From assembly GCA_037384225.1 (NCBI GenBank), contig JARROD010000003.1:1-46298 (forward strand): DNA of 46,298 bases, given 5' to 3'. Both the position numbers and the translations under genes were made by a program. The notes below the pieces were generated by a model. That model was given only the letters and a program-made list of their open reading frames with translations. It made no database searches and was not told where the DNA came from. Below are positions 18,401-29,600 of the stretch, one piece after another. Source of the stretch: JARROD01 sp037384225 (GTDB taxonomy: Bacteria; Pseudomonadota; Gammaproteobacteria; Pseudomonadales; Cellvibrionaceae). Position 1 is the stretch's first letter. Each line of letters starts with the position of its first letter.

Positions 18401-21400
18401 CAGCGTCCTGCTCGGCTTCATCCTGGAGATAGCCCTGCAGATGCCGCAGCAGTTCTTCGGGCGTTGAGGCGATGATTGCTACCCTCTCGTGCAACGGCTC
18501 GCGTCCAGTCTGCAGCGTGTAAGCGATTCGCTTTAAGTCCGGTTTGTCCTGCTTGTCAACGGCGTCTCTTAAGCGCTCAACCTGGCGCCGCAGCGCTTTG
18601 GGATTATGCGCTGACACCGGCAGCACTACCGGCGCGGCATTGGAGCGGGGAAGGTCGCTCTCGCCTGCGCTGTACTCCTCAAGAATCAGATGGGCGTTGC
18701 CCCCTCCCGCGCCAAAAGAACTCACTCCCGCCCGCCGGGGGATGCCCAGTCCGGGGCGTCGCCAATCGCTGAGACTGGTTTGCACTTTGAAAGGCGTGTC
18801 TTCGAATTGAATCATCGGGTTGGGTTGCTCGGCATTCAGCGATGGCGAAAGCCGGCCCTCCCGCATTTGCAACAAGACCTTGATGACGCCGATGACGGCG
18901 GCGGCTGATTCGAGGTGCCCGATGTTGCCTTTGACCGATCCCAGGCTACAGTGTTGGGACATTCCCGACGCCGTTGAGCAACCCCGGGAGAAAGCCTCGG
19001 ACAACCCCCGCACTTCGATGGGGTCGCCCAGTGAAGTCCCCGTGCCGTGCGCCTCGATGTAGCCTATTGTGGCCGCGTCCACTTTGGCTCTTGTTAACGC
19101 CTGCTCGACCAAATCGGCCTGAGCCATGGGGTTGGGCACGGTAAATCCGTTGGTACGTCCGCCGGCATTCATGGCGGTGCCCCGTATTATCCCGTGGATT
19201 CTGTCGCCATCGCGCTCGGCGACGCTCAGTGGTTTTAACAACAGTGCGCCTACACCCTCACCATACAGTGTGCCATCGGCATCGGCGCCGAAAGGCCGGC
19301 ACACACCGCTTTTCGAGATGATACCCATCTGGCGGTACTGGACGAAACGACTGGGGTGCAGGAACAAATTGACGCCGCCGGCGATAGCGCTTGAGCACTC
19401 CCCCCTGTGCAGGCTTTCGCAAGCCAGGTGGATGGCGGTACCGGACGAAGAACAGGCGGTGTCCACCGAAAGACTGGGCCCGTGCAAATCGAAAAAATAG
19501 GAAACGCGGTTGGCGATCTGGTAGTAGTCCGTCCACCGATAAGGCACATCACCTTCCGTGGCGGGATCGCCGGCATGAATACCGTAGTCGTTGGCTATGA
19601 CACCGACGAATACACCGGTATCCCGAGCCAGGCTCGCTCTGTTGTAACCGGCGTCTTCCAGAAGCGACCAAATAGATTCCAGGAACAGACGCTGTTGCGG
19701 ATCCATGTAAAGTGCTTCACGGGGCGACACACCGAAAAGCGAGGCGTCAAAGCGGTCTATATCGTCGATGAATCCGCCACGCACATCACCGGCATGGGGC
19801 AACTCGCCGGGCTGCCAACGCCCCTGCGGTGGTTTACTGAAAGCGCTGCGACCTTCACTCAACAATTGCCAGAATGCATCCGGACCGTCGGCACCCGGTA
19901 AGCGGCAACTCATCCCCACAATAGCGATGGCGTCTTTCGCCGCTGGTTTAACCGGACTGCGCCCAGTATCCGCTGACGGTTCTTGCTCGGGCGGCGAGGC
20001 GCTGCCGCCTTGTCTTTCATCGCCCGGCGGCGCTAAAGCACCGACGATGTCCGCTATGGTTCTATGTTCGTAAAGGAACGTGGCCGGCAGTGAAGGAAAC
20101 TGACGTTTTAACGCCACGGTTAATTCTACGACCTTGAATGAGTCCCTGACGTATTGATCCAACTCGGCATTAACCGACAGTTCCCGCAACGCGACATGCA
20201 AAACATTCGCGAAGATAGTGAGCACCTGGTCCTGTATCGCAAGATATTGACTCGACGATGCCGGTGGATACGGCGTCTTTTCATCCTGCTCGGCCACAAT
20301 CTCTTGTCCATTCTTTGCCACGGCTTTTGTGAGCGCAGACAGCGACCCCAGCATGTGTGTTGTTTCGGTGCAGTCGGCACTTATTGTACAGGGGGATTTT
20401 TGGCTTTGTTTTGAGATTGTCTCGGTTTGATCGGGCACTCCCTGACCAGGTTGAAACTCTACGTTTTGAAGCGTTTCTCTGGTCACTGACAATGTCAGAG
20501 GTTCTGCTTCTGCCGCCAATGTTTTCTCGAGGATTGTCTCAAGAAAACGTCGCGCCGGTTCATTTTTCTGTGTCGGGCGCAATTCAACGGCAACTTGATG
20601 CAATCGGAGTTTTTCGGCCTGTTCCCCCGCATAAACCATCATACGATGCTCTACACCTCGACCGAGAACGCGACAACTGAGCAGGAAACTATCGATCACC
20701 AATTGGTTTTCGCCGGTGCGGAGAATCAAAACGCCCACCAACCCGTAATCACCAAATCGATCACGGCAACGCACTATGTGACAGGCGTTTGGTTCAGCGG
20801 CCAGTAACTCGCCAACGTCGGACAGGCTGCGGCGCTTGCCGGAAAAATTAAACTGGTTGGTCCGGTATGTAAGTTGCGACACCCGAGCCAGTTCAGCCTT
20901 ATCCGGCGGTCTAATTTCCACCCGTAATTCAAGGCGCTGCAAAAATTCGCCGTAATCCTGAACCTGCACCTGGAGGGCCCCGCGCTCTTGTTCTGCGCGA
21001 TACATGGTTGTTCGCCGGGTATCCTCCTCGGTCACCAGAAAACGGTCAAAGGCCCAGGTATGATCCAGCACGGTTTGCGCCTGGGCCTCGTCACTCGGCC
21101 ACTGAATCGTCAACACTTGGGGGCAGCCAGCTCGCACTTCGGCGCACTCGACGGGGTTGTCGTCGATAAAAATAAAGCTGTCCAGCCCCAGGTTCAACCG
21201 TTGCGCCAACGCCTTCAGGCTTTCGGATTTCGGCGACCAACTGATGGCATTGGCGGCGCAGTGGCGCAAGTGAAGGTGGTTGTGCCGACACTGTTCAAAA
21301 ACCGCGTGTACATCGTCGGGGTTATTTTTACTGCAAAGACACAGCAGCATGCCTTGATCTACGCGCGCGCGAACAAACTTCTGCAATTGCGCGAACTGTC

Positions 21401-23621
21401 GGTGAACGTTAACGTTGCCCGGACCATCCTCGCCGCAGACACCCTCCCACAAGGTATTATCACAATCACAAACAATCACTTTGTAGGGCTTGCTGACCGT
21501 CGAATAGTAAAACCGCATGAGCAGTGTGCCCAGGAGGTGATAGTAGTCGGGCTGATAAGGCAAATGACCCAACTCGTCACGCACGGGATCGAGATAGTGG
21601 CCGACATTGTAAGCGCTGTGGTAGTCGCCCGCGTTGATAATGCACAGACCCATGGCTCCGTCGTTGAGCGACTGCAACTGCTTTTCTATGTCAGCAATCA
21701 CATCGACCAAAGCGCCCTCTTCCCCGGACGGACAGATCATAACCGTGAAAGCGCTGGCACTACGCTTGGCGAAATTCACCACGGCATCGCTGAACTCACG
21801 GGCAACGCCGCGTAAGTACTCTATTTTCTCTGCAACCGGTTCATTATTATCACGTTCCCGCAACCAGTCGACGACCCGCAGCAACACCGCATTAACCCCA
21901 CCGCGGTTACGGGCCAGTTCGCTGTTCGGATCCAACAGTTGGCGGAAAACCTGGTTGTAATCGGTGTGCCGGGACAGCAGGGGTAAACGCAGCTGCCGCG
22001 ACCAAAATGTCAGACTTTCAGACAAGGGTTCGGCGGTAAAGCTGGCGCTAATGATCGCCTCGGGCGGCGCCTCATCACTTGCAGCCACCCTACTGCGCCG
22101 CGGCACCGTGCCGCCCAACGCCGTTGCCGGTAGGACCTTAGCCGCCCCGCGCGTGACATCTGTGCTGATGGCGTTGACAATGGCCGCGGCAGTCAGCACC
22201 GGCGCCACCGCCTCCATCATTGCCTGCGGCGTGTTCGTCATCTCCGTCAGCATTCGCGGTGCCCGCGGCAGCAAAAAGGCCATGTCGGGATTGTCCTCGG
22301 CACACTGTTCTATCTCTGCCTCCACCGCGACTTTTAAAGCAACGTAGTGCCGGAAAGCCTCTGGGCGCTCATCCACGAAAACAGATGACACGGCCACCAC
22401 CGTTCCCCCTTTCGGTGACACAATCGGCAACAGGGTCCGCAAAGGCGTGCGGGTGATTGCCAGGTTGGTTTCCAGGTATTGTCGCCATTCCTCTTCATGC
22501 TTTTCCCCCTGCATAGCCGAGGGGGCTGTGGCGGCATTACAGACGAGGATGTCCAGCGCACCGCGCTCTCGACGAATACGCTCGACCAACGACGAGCACC
22601 ACTCCCCATTGGCCACATCGCCTTGCAACAGTGTTACCCTTGCGTCAAAAGCAGTGCAGGCCCGGGCTACCTGCTCGGCCTTTTCCCGGCTGTTGCGATA
22701 CACCAGGTAGACGTGACAACCCTGCGCCGCCAAACTCATGACCAGCGCCGCGCCCAGACCTCGACTACCTCCCGTCACCAATGCGGTTTGTCCGGGTAAT
22801 GCGGTTGCCTGTCCAGCAAAGAGTTTGCTGATAGCGCCCGGCTCCGGTAGGGACACATCCCGCCGGACAAAGGCTTCGAGTGTTCCCGCTACCGCCAGAC
22901 CTTGCCCGTGTAAAGCCCGCAAGGTCATCTGCAGCAATCCAAAATCCTCGTTATAGTGTTGCGGTTGCAGCACTAGGTTAACGGCATTTTTCGAGTGGCG
23001 CGGCCCTTCACCCAGGGAAAGTTTCAATTTGCTGAATAACGCCCGTTCGCCGGGCAACTCCATACCCACCAGATAGCTCGTGGCCATCAGTGTATCCACC
23101 AGGCCCTCGCCGAACCTAGCCACTGTATCGGCAAACCACTTCGGCGCACCATCGGCGGCGCGGTTGCTTTGGAAAACACCGCGTAGGGTCTGGGCGCCGG
23201 CGATGGCTGTTGGTTCCAGCGCGGCGGGTGCTTTGCGCCGCAGGCGTGCGGTGACGTCGGTCAAATCGCTCAAATCCGATGACATCAAGATGTCATCGTG
23301 CTCAATCTCGACACATAGGGAAACTGTCTCCCCATCCCGCAATTCGACGATGGTCTGGCCACTGTCAGCCGATCGACTCAGCAGATGATAACGGCGACCT
23401 GGGTAAATCGGTTGCCGGAATTCCATGGTCAGAGATGAAGGTTTTGACTTGCAAGTGCCTTTCACTCCACTCAACGCGGCCAGGGCGCCGAGAATACCAA
23501 AAGTGACGCGCTGCCCATAGGCCGTTCGGCGGGCGTAATCGCTGTCCATGTGAAGCGGATTGACATCGCCGCTGACACGGGCAAACCAATCTAGATCGTG
23601 CTCCAAAAACCTGATGCCCAT
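15414..23621 (-). CDS. PKS-3: loading protein, MaoC-SDR-FkbH-ACP-KS-DH-KR-ACP
   Basis: Domains in order: a MaoC-like double hot-dog dehydratase/hydratase (~1-260, with SGDVNPLHMDSDYA); an SDR ketoreductase (~280-520, TGGSRGLG and YVALK); an FkbH-like glyceryl-transferring HAD domain (~540-1030, DCDNTLW near 717) with its acyltransferase-like C-terminus; ACP (~1160, RDSFKVVEL); KS (~1230-1650; TACSSSGTA, HGTGT, GHLES, elongating); DH (~1850-2060; HxxxDxxxxP where the usual Gly is Asp, and DACFQ); KR (~2335-2500; TGGLGSLG, a B-type LDD, and S/Y/N catalytic residues); ACP (~2643, GLDSL). FkbH domains load a three-carbon glyceryl unit from 1,3-bisphosphoglycerate. A dehydratase and a reductase in front of it fit conversion to a lactyl starter, as proposed for oxazolomycin and bryostatin loading. 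ATG 23621 follows GGGGGA. The C-terminus is helical and docking-like (LSEQEVNAALEREL). By logic this is the first protein of the line although it is encoded third. Confidence 0.92.
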   Translation of the reverse strand: MGIRFLEHDLDWFARVSGDVNPLHMDSDYARRTAYGQRVTFGILGALAALSGVKGTCKSKPSSLTMEFRQPIYPGRRYHLLSRSADSGQTIVELRDGETVSLCVEIEHDDILMSSDLSDLTDVTARLRRKAPAALEPTAIAGAQTLRGVFQSNRAADGAPKWFADTVARFGEGLVDTLMATSYLVGMELPGERALFSKLKLSLGEGPRHSKNAVNLVLQPQHYNEDFGLLQMTLRALHGQGLAVAGTLEAFVRRDVSLPEPGAISKLFAGQATALPGQTALVTGGSRGLGAALVMSLAAQGCHVYLVYRNSREKAEQVARACTAFDARVTLLQGDVANGEWCSSLVERIRRERGALDILVCNAATAPSAMQGEKHEEEWRQYLETNLAITRTPLRTLLPIVSPKGGTVVAVSSVFVDERPEAFRHYVALKVAVEAEIEQCAEDNPDMAFLLPRAPRMLTEMTNTPQAMMEAVAPVLTAAAIVNAISTDVTRGAAKVLPATALGGTVPRRSRVAASDEAPPEAIISASFTAEPLSESLTFWSRQLRLPLLSRHTDYNQVFRQLLDPNSELARNRGGVNAVLLRVVDWLRERDNNEPVAEKIEYLRGVAREFSDAVVNFAKRSASAFTVMICPSGEEGALVDVIADIEKQLQSLNDGAMGLCIINAGDYHSAYNVGHYLDPVRDELGHLPYQPDYYHLLGTLLMRFYYSTVSKPYKVIVCDCDNTLWEGVCGEDGPGNVNVHRQFAQLQKFVRARVDQGMLLCLCSKNNPDDVHAVFEQCRHNHLHLRHCAANAISWSPKSESLKALAQRLNLGLDSFIFIDDNPVECAEVRAGCPQVLTIQWPSDEAQAQTVLDHTWAFDRFLVTEEDTRRTTMYRAEQERGALQVQVQDYGEFLQRLELRVEIRPPDKAELARVSQLTYRTNQFNFSGKRRSLSDVGELLAAEPNACHIVRCRDRFGDYGLVGVLILRTGENQLVIDSFLLSCRVLGRGVEHRMMVYAGEQAEKLRLHQVAVELRPTQKNEPARRFLETILEKTLAAEAEPLTLSVTRETLQNVEFQPGQGVPDQTETISKQSQKSPCTISADCTETTHMLGSLSALTKAVAKNGQEIVAEQDEKTPYPPASSSQYLAIQDQVLTIFANVLHVALRELSVNAELDQYVRDSFKVVELTVALKRQFPSLPATFLYEHRTIADIVGALAPPGDERQGGSASPPEQEPSADTGRSPVKPAAKDAIAIVGMSCRLPGADGPDAFWQLLSEGRSAFSKPPQGRWQPGELPHAGDVRGGFIDDIDRFDASLFGVSPREALYMDPQQRLFLESIWSLLEDAGYNRASLARDTGVFVGVIANDYGIHAGDPATEGDVPYRWTDYYQIANRVSYFFDLHGPSLSVDTACSSSGTAIHLACESLHRGECSSAIAGGVNLFLHPSRFVQYRQMGIISKSGVCRPFGADADGTLYGEGVGALLLKPLSVAERDGDRIHGIIRGTAMNAGGRTNGFTVPNPMAQADLVEQALTRAKVDAATIGYIEAHGTGTSLGDPIEVRGLSEAFSRGCSTASGMSQHCSLGSVKGNIGHLESAAAVIGVIKVLLQMREGRLSPSLNAEQPNPMIQFEDTPFKVQTSLSDWRRPGLGIPRRAGVSSFGAGGGNAHLILEEYSAGESDLPRSNAAPVVLPVSAHNPKALRRQVERLRDAVDKQDKPDLKRIAYTLQTGREPLHERVAIIASTPEELLRHLQGYLQDEAEQDAVLEGRVDARFASVFNALDIASLPGASSGELGASQLKRLALLWSTGATIDWHSLYGGIKLRPVSLPTYPFGGRRYYLPRELQRAATQPVSGNPLLGERLESPFIDGVLYRARYHLQRLPYLGSHRIHDRVIVPGSLYIALALTLLQQERPEYPVAFQNVTFLKAIEVTPMGNTDIQSHWRGEQGTLEIVSRRDAGEWQTHCTLTCATVPATSSTVAPVLSEVRERCREPMAREAFYDFGDTLGFHWRDGFRAVQSLWRGPGEALAKVRLQDSLAADMEHCEIHPAFLDACFQPFVAALNEQRTAAGDPYLPLGVEEVVMHRRPPQEVWAYAKLSDEVHDRSVTFDIVLFDDNGAVCAVFHRMTALRASASELSGGAASSRQSLYRTAWETIQTPNVQVAGRRRIVVSADGQQPSQIAEQLRAIGEPVTRILVADFDAQHLESGSTVIFEIPAVTLTSATLEPLYCVWGALQTVVSKLVDTPSRDIRLWLVTQAAQALDGSEPAGALIGGAFWGVGRCLAWEHREFWGGLLDLSATPAEHDPAIIRSILNGLTGENQLALRGREHVRACRIRPYRPSAEAAAVSVDGDASYLVTGGLGSLGRALCEWLVGRGARTVILAGRGELTDESRAWLENHSLEGVVMEYHRTDVGDERQVAMLLHDITQKRPPLRGIVHAAGCLDDGLFIRQTPEQLQRVFQAKAASAWHLHRLLEDRRLDFFIMTSTASTLMGAPGQTNYVLANAFLEALARYRQRSGLPALAVAWGPWEGSRMVSQAGENRQRSWTGTDYGALSLAEAAEIFDAAHRCIHTDLAVLPYHWPSLVRDINGSALPSPLKSFSQYAESAQPGCADSDANALDSEEKPAIAQSKQAQSKQDVEQGVVRLINQLLGYTNEESFERGASFRDIGLDSLTAVRLRNEVNQQFALNLPAAVAFDYPNVAKLSAHVWQLLDDTSPDDPETLSTDGESDAVTALGIHTLSEQEVNAALERELMEVGHYHG

Positions 23622-23670
23622 AATTCCCCCGTAGGAATAATCGCGATCGTGTTAACTGAAAACTGTAGAT

Positions 23671-26600
23671 TTATCCGGCAACCACAGTGGTTACCGGGTT
23701 AGCTTCGCTTTGCCCGGATGTGCTATCAAAGAGTCGAGAAACGGCTTCGAACCACTTACGCAATAGACGGCGAGCGGTCGCTCGATGGTGATGTTTGACA
23801 CTATAACGCAGGCAGAGCTGCAGGCGATCACCTTGCTGGCGGGCGATAAAATCCAAGAGATAGCGTCGCTGTTTATCAGCTCCGAGGCATTCTGCCATGT
23901 AATGGATTGAATCGGCGCAATGCCCCAATGGCTGGAAATTGAATCGGATCGTGGCCAGTTCCCACGGCGGCGGCACCTGATCGCGTTGCCGTAAGAGTTC
24001 ATAATCGATGCCCGATCGGCTCACCTGATCATAGGCATCATTGAACTCCTGCAGCATGGAATCAGGTGCGCCGGCGGCGAGACAGACCGGCACATCGCAG
24101 GCGAAATTACCGAGAACGTTCGGAAATACGCTCTCGTCCCCCAGGCTTCGACCGTGGAGGCGCAAAGCCATCACCACCAATTGCGCTTTGCTCCACTGCG
24201 CTATCGCCTGAGATAGCGCCGCCCCCAGATACTCAAAATAACCGTTGGCGTTTTGAAAATTGCCGCTAGTTTCCAATAGCGACGAGGCGTCAATCCATTC
24301 CTCACGTTGGTGCGCAAAACCGTTTTTTGCCTCGGGTGCAAGATCGGGAATGCGCGACGATTCGGGATTGTGTTGGGCGATCCAGACAGGTGCGGAACCG
24401 AGTGATTGCGCAGCCTGTGTTACCGCACTCAGGTAGTGTTCGTAAGCGTGCGCATTCCCCTTCGCGGTAAATTTTCGGGAGGGGTCGCAACAGCCGGCAA
24501 CGATGTCTTCAAACAGCAGCATCGCCGACAGACCATCGACAACAAGATGATGCCAAACGAGGCTGATTTGTGGCCGGCTTTTTCCTTCGCACACCAGCGC
24601 GGCACCGACAATCGGCCCCGCCGTGATATTAAGCATTCGCGCAAGTTTCGCCTCGACTTTCTCAACGCGCTTGCCGTTGTGTTCGAACTCCTGCGTTACC
24701 ACCAGGTCAGCCACCGGTTGCTGGCTCAAAGCACCTTTATCCGGATTCAAGACAACGCACAGTTGAGGGTGAGCGCCCAACACACCCGCGATGACTTCGT
24801 GCAGGCGATCTCTGTCCAGCCCAATGCCTTCTTGCACTGAAAAACGTTGTACAATATACCAGTCTGATTCCTGACCATCGCGGGCCAGCGATTGGGTTTG
24901 CGCCGGCAATAATGAATAATCACGGCCAAGGCGATAGCCATAATGCGCCGCCAGGGCGACCGTCTCGGCAGAGGGTTTGAATGCCTCGGGCAAGTTTCCC
25001 TGCCAGCGTTCGGCCAGCGAGGCATCTATACGATCATGATTCAGAAAGTTTGGATCACCTATGCTGAGCGATCCCTGATGGAGCCCCTCCAGCATGCGTG
25101 ATTCGCCATAGGGATTGAGCATCTCCGATGTCGCTTCTATGTTGAAAAAATTGCACACTCGCGTTGTTTGCCGGTGTGGTTCACGCACCAGGTCCTCGTA
25201 GCGCACAATCAGCTTTCTGTTTTCCGCAATGGTGTCAAGGAAATCGGCAATGTTGCGGTTAATCTCAAGCCATATCGCCTCCGCCGTTTTCCAGGGATCG
25301 TCTCCCTGCGGGTCGATCAAGCGATCAAAACGGTTGCGTACAATCGACTCCATGACTGCCAAGGGATCGCGCACGAGATGAATATAACGGGCTTCGGGAA
25401 ACAGTTTGACGCTTTGCCGCAATGTGTCGGGATCGCGGCCGTAAGTCGGTGACTTGTCCACCAAAAGTGCGGGGGCGGACAAGCGTCGCAACCGTTGGTA
25501 AACGCCGGCCGTATCTGCACCCTCTCTCGCGAGTTTCTCCACCTCTTCCCGCGCTTGTTCCGCGGTACAATGTCGAAGGTTTTTTAGCGCTTCCAGCAGA
25601 CCTTCTTCAAGCCCGGTATTGTTCAATGCCTGTTGACGTTCAGCAAGATTCGAATAACCCAGCAAATGCAATTCCGGTGGTGCAAAAATGCGTTCATGCC
25701 CCTGCAGCATGGTTCGCAACAACGTGGACCCGGCGCGCGGTGTCGACAGGATAAAAGACATCGGCGGGGTAATAGGTTGCACCGTTTCTACCGGCGGGAT
25801 TTCGTCTCCCTTCTTGTCCTGCGTTGAGCTCTGTGTCCCGCGGGCACCCACTTCTGCCTCAAGATAGGCCGAGAGTTTAGCCAGGGTGTCGTGGCGCATG
25901 ATTTCCGTCACGTAAACCGGCATGTCCAGGTATTGCTTGATATTGTTTACCAGCGACATTCCCAGGATAGAATCCAGCCCGTACTCGGCAAGCGATTTTT
26001 CAGGGTTGATTGATTGTGCGTCAACTTTCAAAAGCGCGGCGATCTGTCCGCGTAAATAGGTGTGCAGATCAGGCGCGGTCGACTCGATTAACGGTTGATG
26101 TGTACTCGCTTTGGAAGCCGAGGGTACCAGGCCACCGAACCAGTAACGGCGATTGCCAAATGGATAAGTGGGAAGCGCAACCCGTCGTTTTACGGGGTTC
26201 ACCGCGTCCCAGTCCACAGGGATACCAAGAAGCCACAGATGAGCCAGCACTTCCAGGCGCCCGTCGGCGAACAACCCCTTGAGAAAGTTTACGCCATAGG
26301 ACTCTCGCAACGCAGGCACCAATTCTGCGACGCCCTCCGAGCTGCCGGTAATCACTTTGCGATGTTTGTCCCCTTTGGCCCAGGCGGACAAAGCTTCGAT
26401 CGCCTCGCTAACGTTATTGGCTACCAAAGCCAGTTTTTCACGGAAACTGGTACGTCCCACCTGCAATGTGTATGCGATTGCCTCGAGGTCCACTTCTTCA
26501 CCGTTATGTACGGCTTGAGCCAGGTGATTGTGAAGATGGGTGGCGTATTGGCGAAGGCTGTCGCTTGACCGCGCCGACAGCAATAGTAGTGTCGGACCGC

Positions 26601-29600
26601 AAGCGGCTTTTACCGGGGCTTGAGGATACTGCTCCAGTATCGCGTGAGCATTAGTGCCACCGAAACCAAATGAACTGACACCTGCACGGCGAGGCAAGGT
26701 GGTACCGTCGTGATTCTGCAGACACGGCCAGTCGCGCTTTTCGCGCAATAAATAGAACGGAGTCTTATCCATATCCAGGTAGGGATTGGGTGTATTAATA
26801 TGCAGTGATTGCGGCAACTGCCCATGGCGCATGCACAACAAAACTTTGATCAACCCGGCGATACCTGAGGCCGCTTCAAGATGCCCAATGTTGCTTTTAA
26901 CCGTACTGATAGCGCACCGGGCCTTATCGAAATCAGCACCGGCGTCCCTGAAAGCGCGCTTTAACCCTTGGATTTCTACAGGGTCACCGAGCGCCGTGCC
27001 GGTTCCATGAGCTTCCACATAACTAATTGAATCCGGCGCAACCCCGGCCCGCTTCATCGCCTGCTTGATCACCTCGGCCTGCTGGCGGGGATTAGGCGTC
27101 GTCAGACTTTGTGCTCGCCCGCCATGGTTGAGCGCCGACCCTTTCACTAGGGCGTGTATGCGGTCGCCGTCGCGCTCAGCCGCAGCGCGCGGTTTGAGCA
27201 CCACAGCGCCGACACCCTCACCTCTAACATAGCCATCGGCGTTGTCGGCGAACGACCGGCAACGACTGTTAGGGGAGAGAATACCTGTGCTTGAAAAAGC
27301 CCAAAACGGTGTCGGCGACAACAACAGGTTAACGCCACCGACAATGGCGAGGTCGCAGTCACCTCTCTGCAGAGCCGTCGCGGCACGGTGGAGTGCAACC
27401 AGAGAACTGGAGCAGGCAGTGTCGATGGCTTCGCTCGGGCCCTTTAAATCCAGGAAATAAGATAAGCGGTTGGGTATATTGTTGAGCGCCAGGCCGGTAG
27501 ACGAGTGGGGACTAAGTATCCAGGCCTCACTGCCTTTCAAGCTGGCAAGTATAACCGCCCGATCCTGATAATCCCGGGTTGAGGCACCCACAAAAACACC
27601 GGTGGAAGATCCCATTAAGGACATTGGATTATGGCCCGCAGCCTCAATGGCGGCCCAGGCAACCTGGAGGAAACGGCGCTGCTGGGGATCTATCAATTCC
27701 GCCTCGGCGGCGGACAAACGGAAAAATTCGGGGTCAAACGCCGCCACATCATCCATAAACCCGCCAACAAATGTTTCCTGACTATCGTTGTCAATGCCCA
27801 TTAGATCCGCGAGTCCGTCAAACTGCCAGCGCTCCGGGTCCGTCGTAATGAGGTCCTTGCCGGCTATCAGGTTGTTCCAGAAATCATCGGGTGTCGGGGA
27901 ACCGGGAAATTCGCCGTGAAAGCCAATAATGGCTATGTCGTCTTCCGAGGCGTTGTGCGCTCTCGGCGCCCCTTGCGGTGTGAATGAGGATGCGGGGTTG
28001 GAATGCCCCGGCGCTGTTTGAGTTTTCGCCAACGCCTGCGGCTGCGGTTGCAGCCAGGCTTCGATGGCTTCGCGTTTGCCCTCCAGATAGATTAATGCGT
28101 TGCCCGTGATGTCGAGTGCGCGATAAAACGCAGCGATCCCCGAACCTGTGGACAGCGGTGAAAGGCCGAGATTGTCTTCCATGAAATCAATAACGGCCTG
28201 GTGAGGACGCATGCCACCTTCGGCCCACAACGGCCACTGAATGGAGAGACTGCGGCCCGCCCGCCGGCCGGCGGCCACTTGCTCATCGCGCTGCACGACA
28301 AAGCCATCCAAAAATCCGTTGGCATAGGCGTAATCGGCTTGACCGTGATTACCGGTCACTGCCGCAATTGAGGAAAATGTGACGAAAAAGTCGAGTGGCT
28401 CTTTCGCCGTGAGCGCATCCAGGTGGCGTACGCCCAACACCTTTGGCGAAACGACTCGCGCAAAATCTGCAGCGGTTTTACGGGGGATGGCAGTGTCGTT
28501 GACAATCCCGGCGGCATGGATGACCCCGTTAACCGGTCCAAAAGCATTCAGCGCGGTCTCGACGACCCGCTGCGCCACCTGCAAATCGGCTATGTCACCG
28601 CCGACGTAACGCGCATCGCCACCGGCACGGCGGATGCGTTCAAGCAATGCACGGATGCTGTCATCTTCGGCACGTCGACCGGACAACACCAAGCGGGCGC
28701 TGTAGCGAAGCGCCAGATCCTCGGCAAACACCGCGCCCAAACCGCCCGCGCCGCCAGTCAGCAGATATACACCACCGGTTCTCAGGGTCACCTCGCCGGC
28801 ATGTGTCGGCGCCAAGTGCTCCACCACGCGTTGCCGCCAGTGCCCGGCACTGTTATGCAAAACGGCATTGTTGGGGAGTTTTGCATCCAGCCATTGCCCC
28901 AGTTCCGCGCGCGAATCCAGGGTTACCACTGTGGTGGCAATGCGCGGGTATTCCACCCGGATCGTCGCTGCGAAAGACGCCAGCGCAAACGAGGCCGAGC
29001 ACCCTAGCTCGTCGTTTTCAATGGCGAAAACAATTTCCAGGTCAATTTTATTGTCGACATCGCGCAGCATACCGAGGGCGGCGAGCGCCGCTTCCCGGGA
29101 AGGTTCCACATCACCGCCGCCCCGCCCGACAAAAAAGATAACCCGACGCGGCGTCCCAAACCGCTGCAGCAGTGCAGCGGGCATTGCGCCCCATTCCCCT
29201 TCGGCCAGCGTGAAACGCTCTCCGCTGGCGACGTCCACTGCAGACTCACCGTCGACCAGCACCCGCGGGCGGTTATCTTTTCGCGAAGCAAAGACTTGCA
29301 ATGCTTCGATGACGTCCGATTGCGTCGCATAAACAAAAACCGTCCCCGACTGGGAATCGCTTACCGGGCGAGAAGCCGTGTAATCTCGCCATGCATATTG
29401 GTACAAACAAGCTTTTTCGGGCCACGCGCTATCTATTTTGGCCGCTTTATCGCTGCGGGCCACCGAATGATTTTCCGTGGTTTTGGTGTAAGTTTTGGTG
29501 TAAGTTTCGGTGTAAGTTTCGGTGTCACTCGACCCAGGGACTTGCCCAGGATTTTCTCCACTACCCTCGACAACGGGGGTCTTGAAAACATTGCCATATT

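Noticed and set aside
20988..21815. Plus-strand open frame of 275 codons within PKS-3
   Set aside because: It is a shadow of the FkbH domain on the other strand, which carries the catalytic motifs.
23671..24880. C-terminal part of PKS-2 as a thioesterase
   Set aside because: No GxSxG motif is present; the HHLVVDG and GNFACDVP motifs mark a condensation domain.
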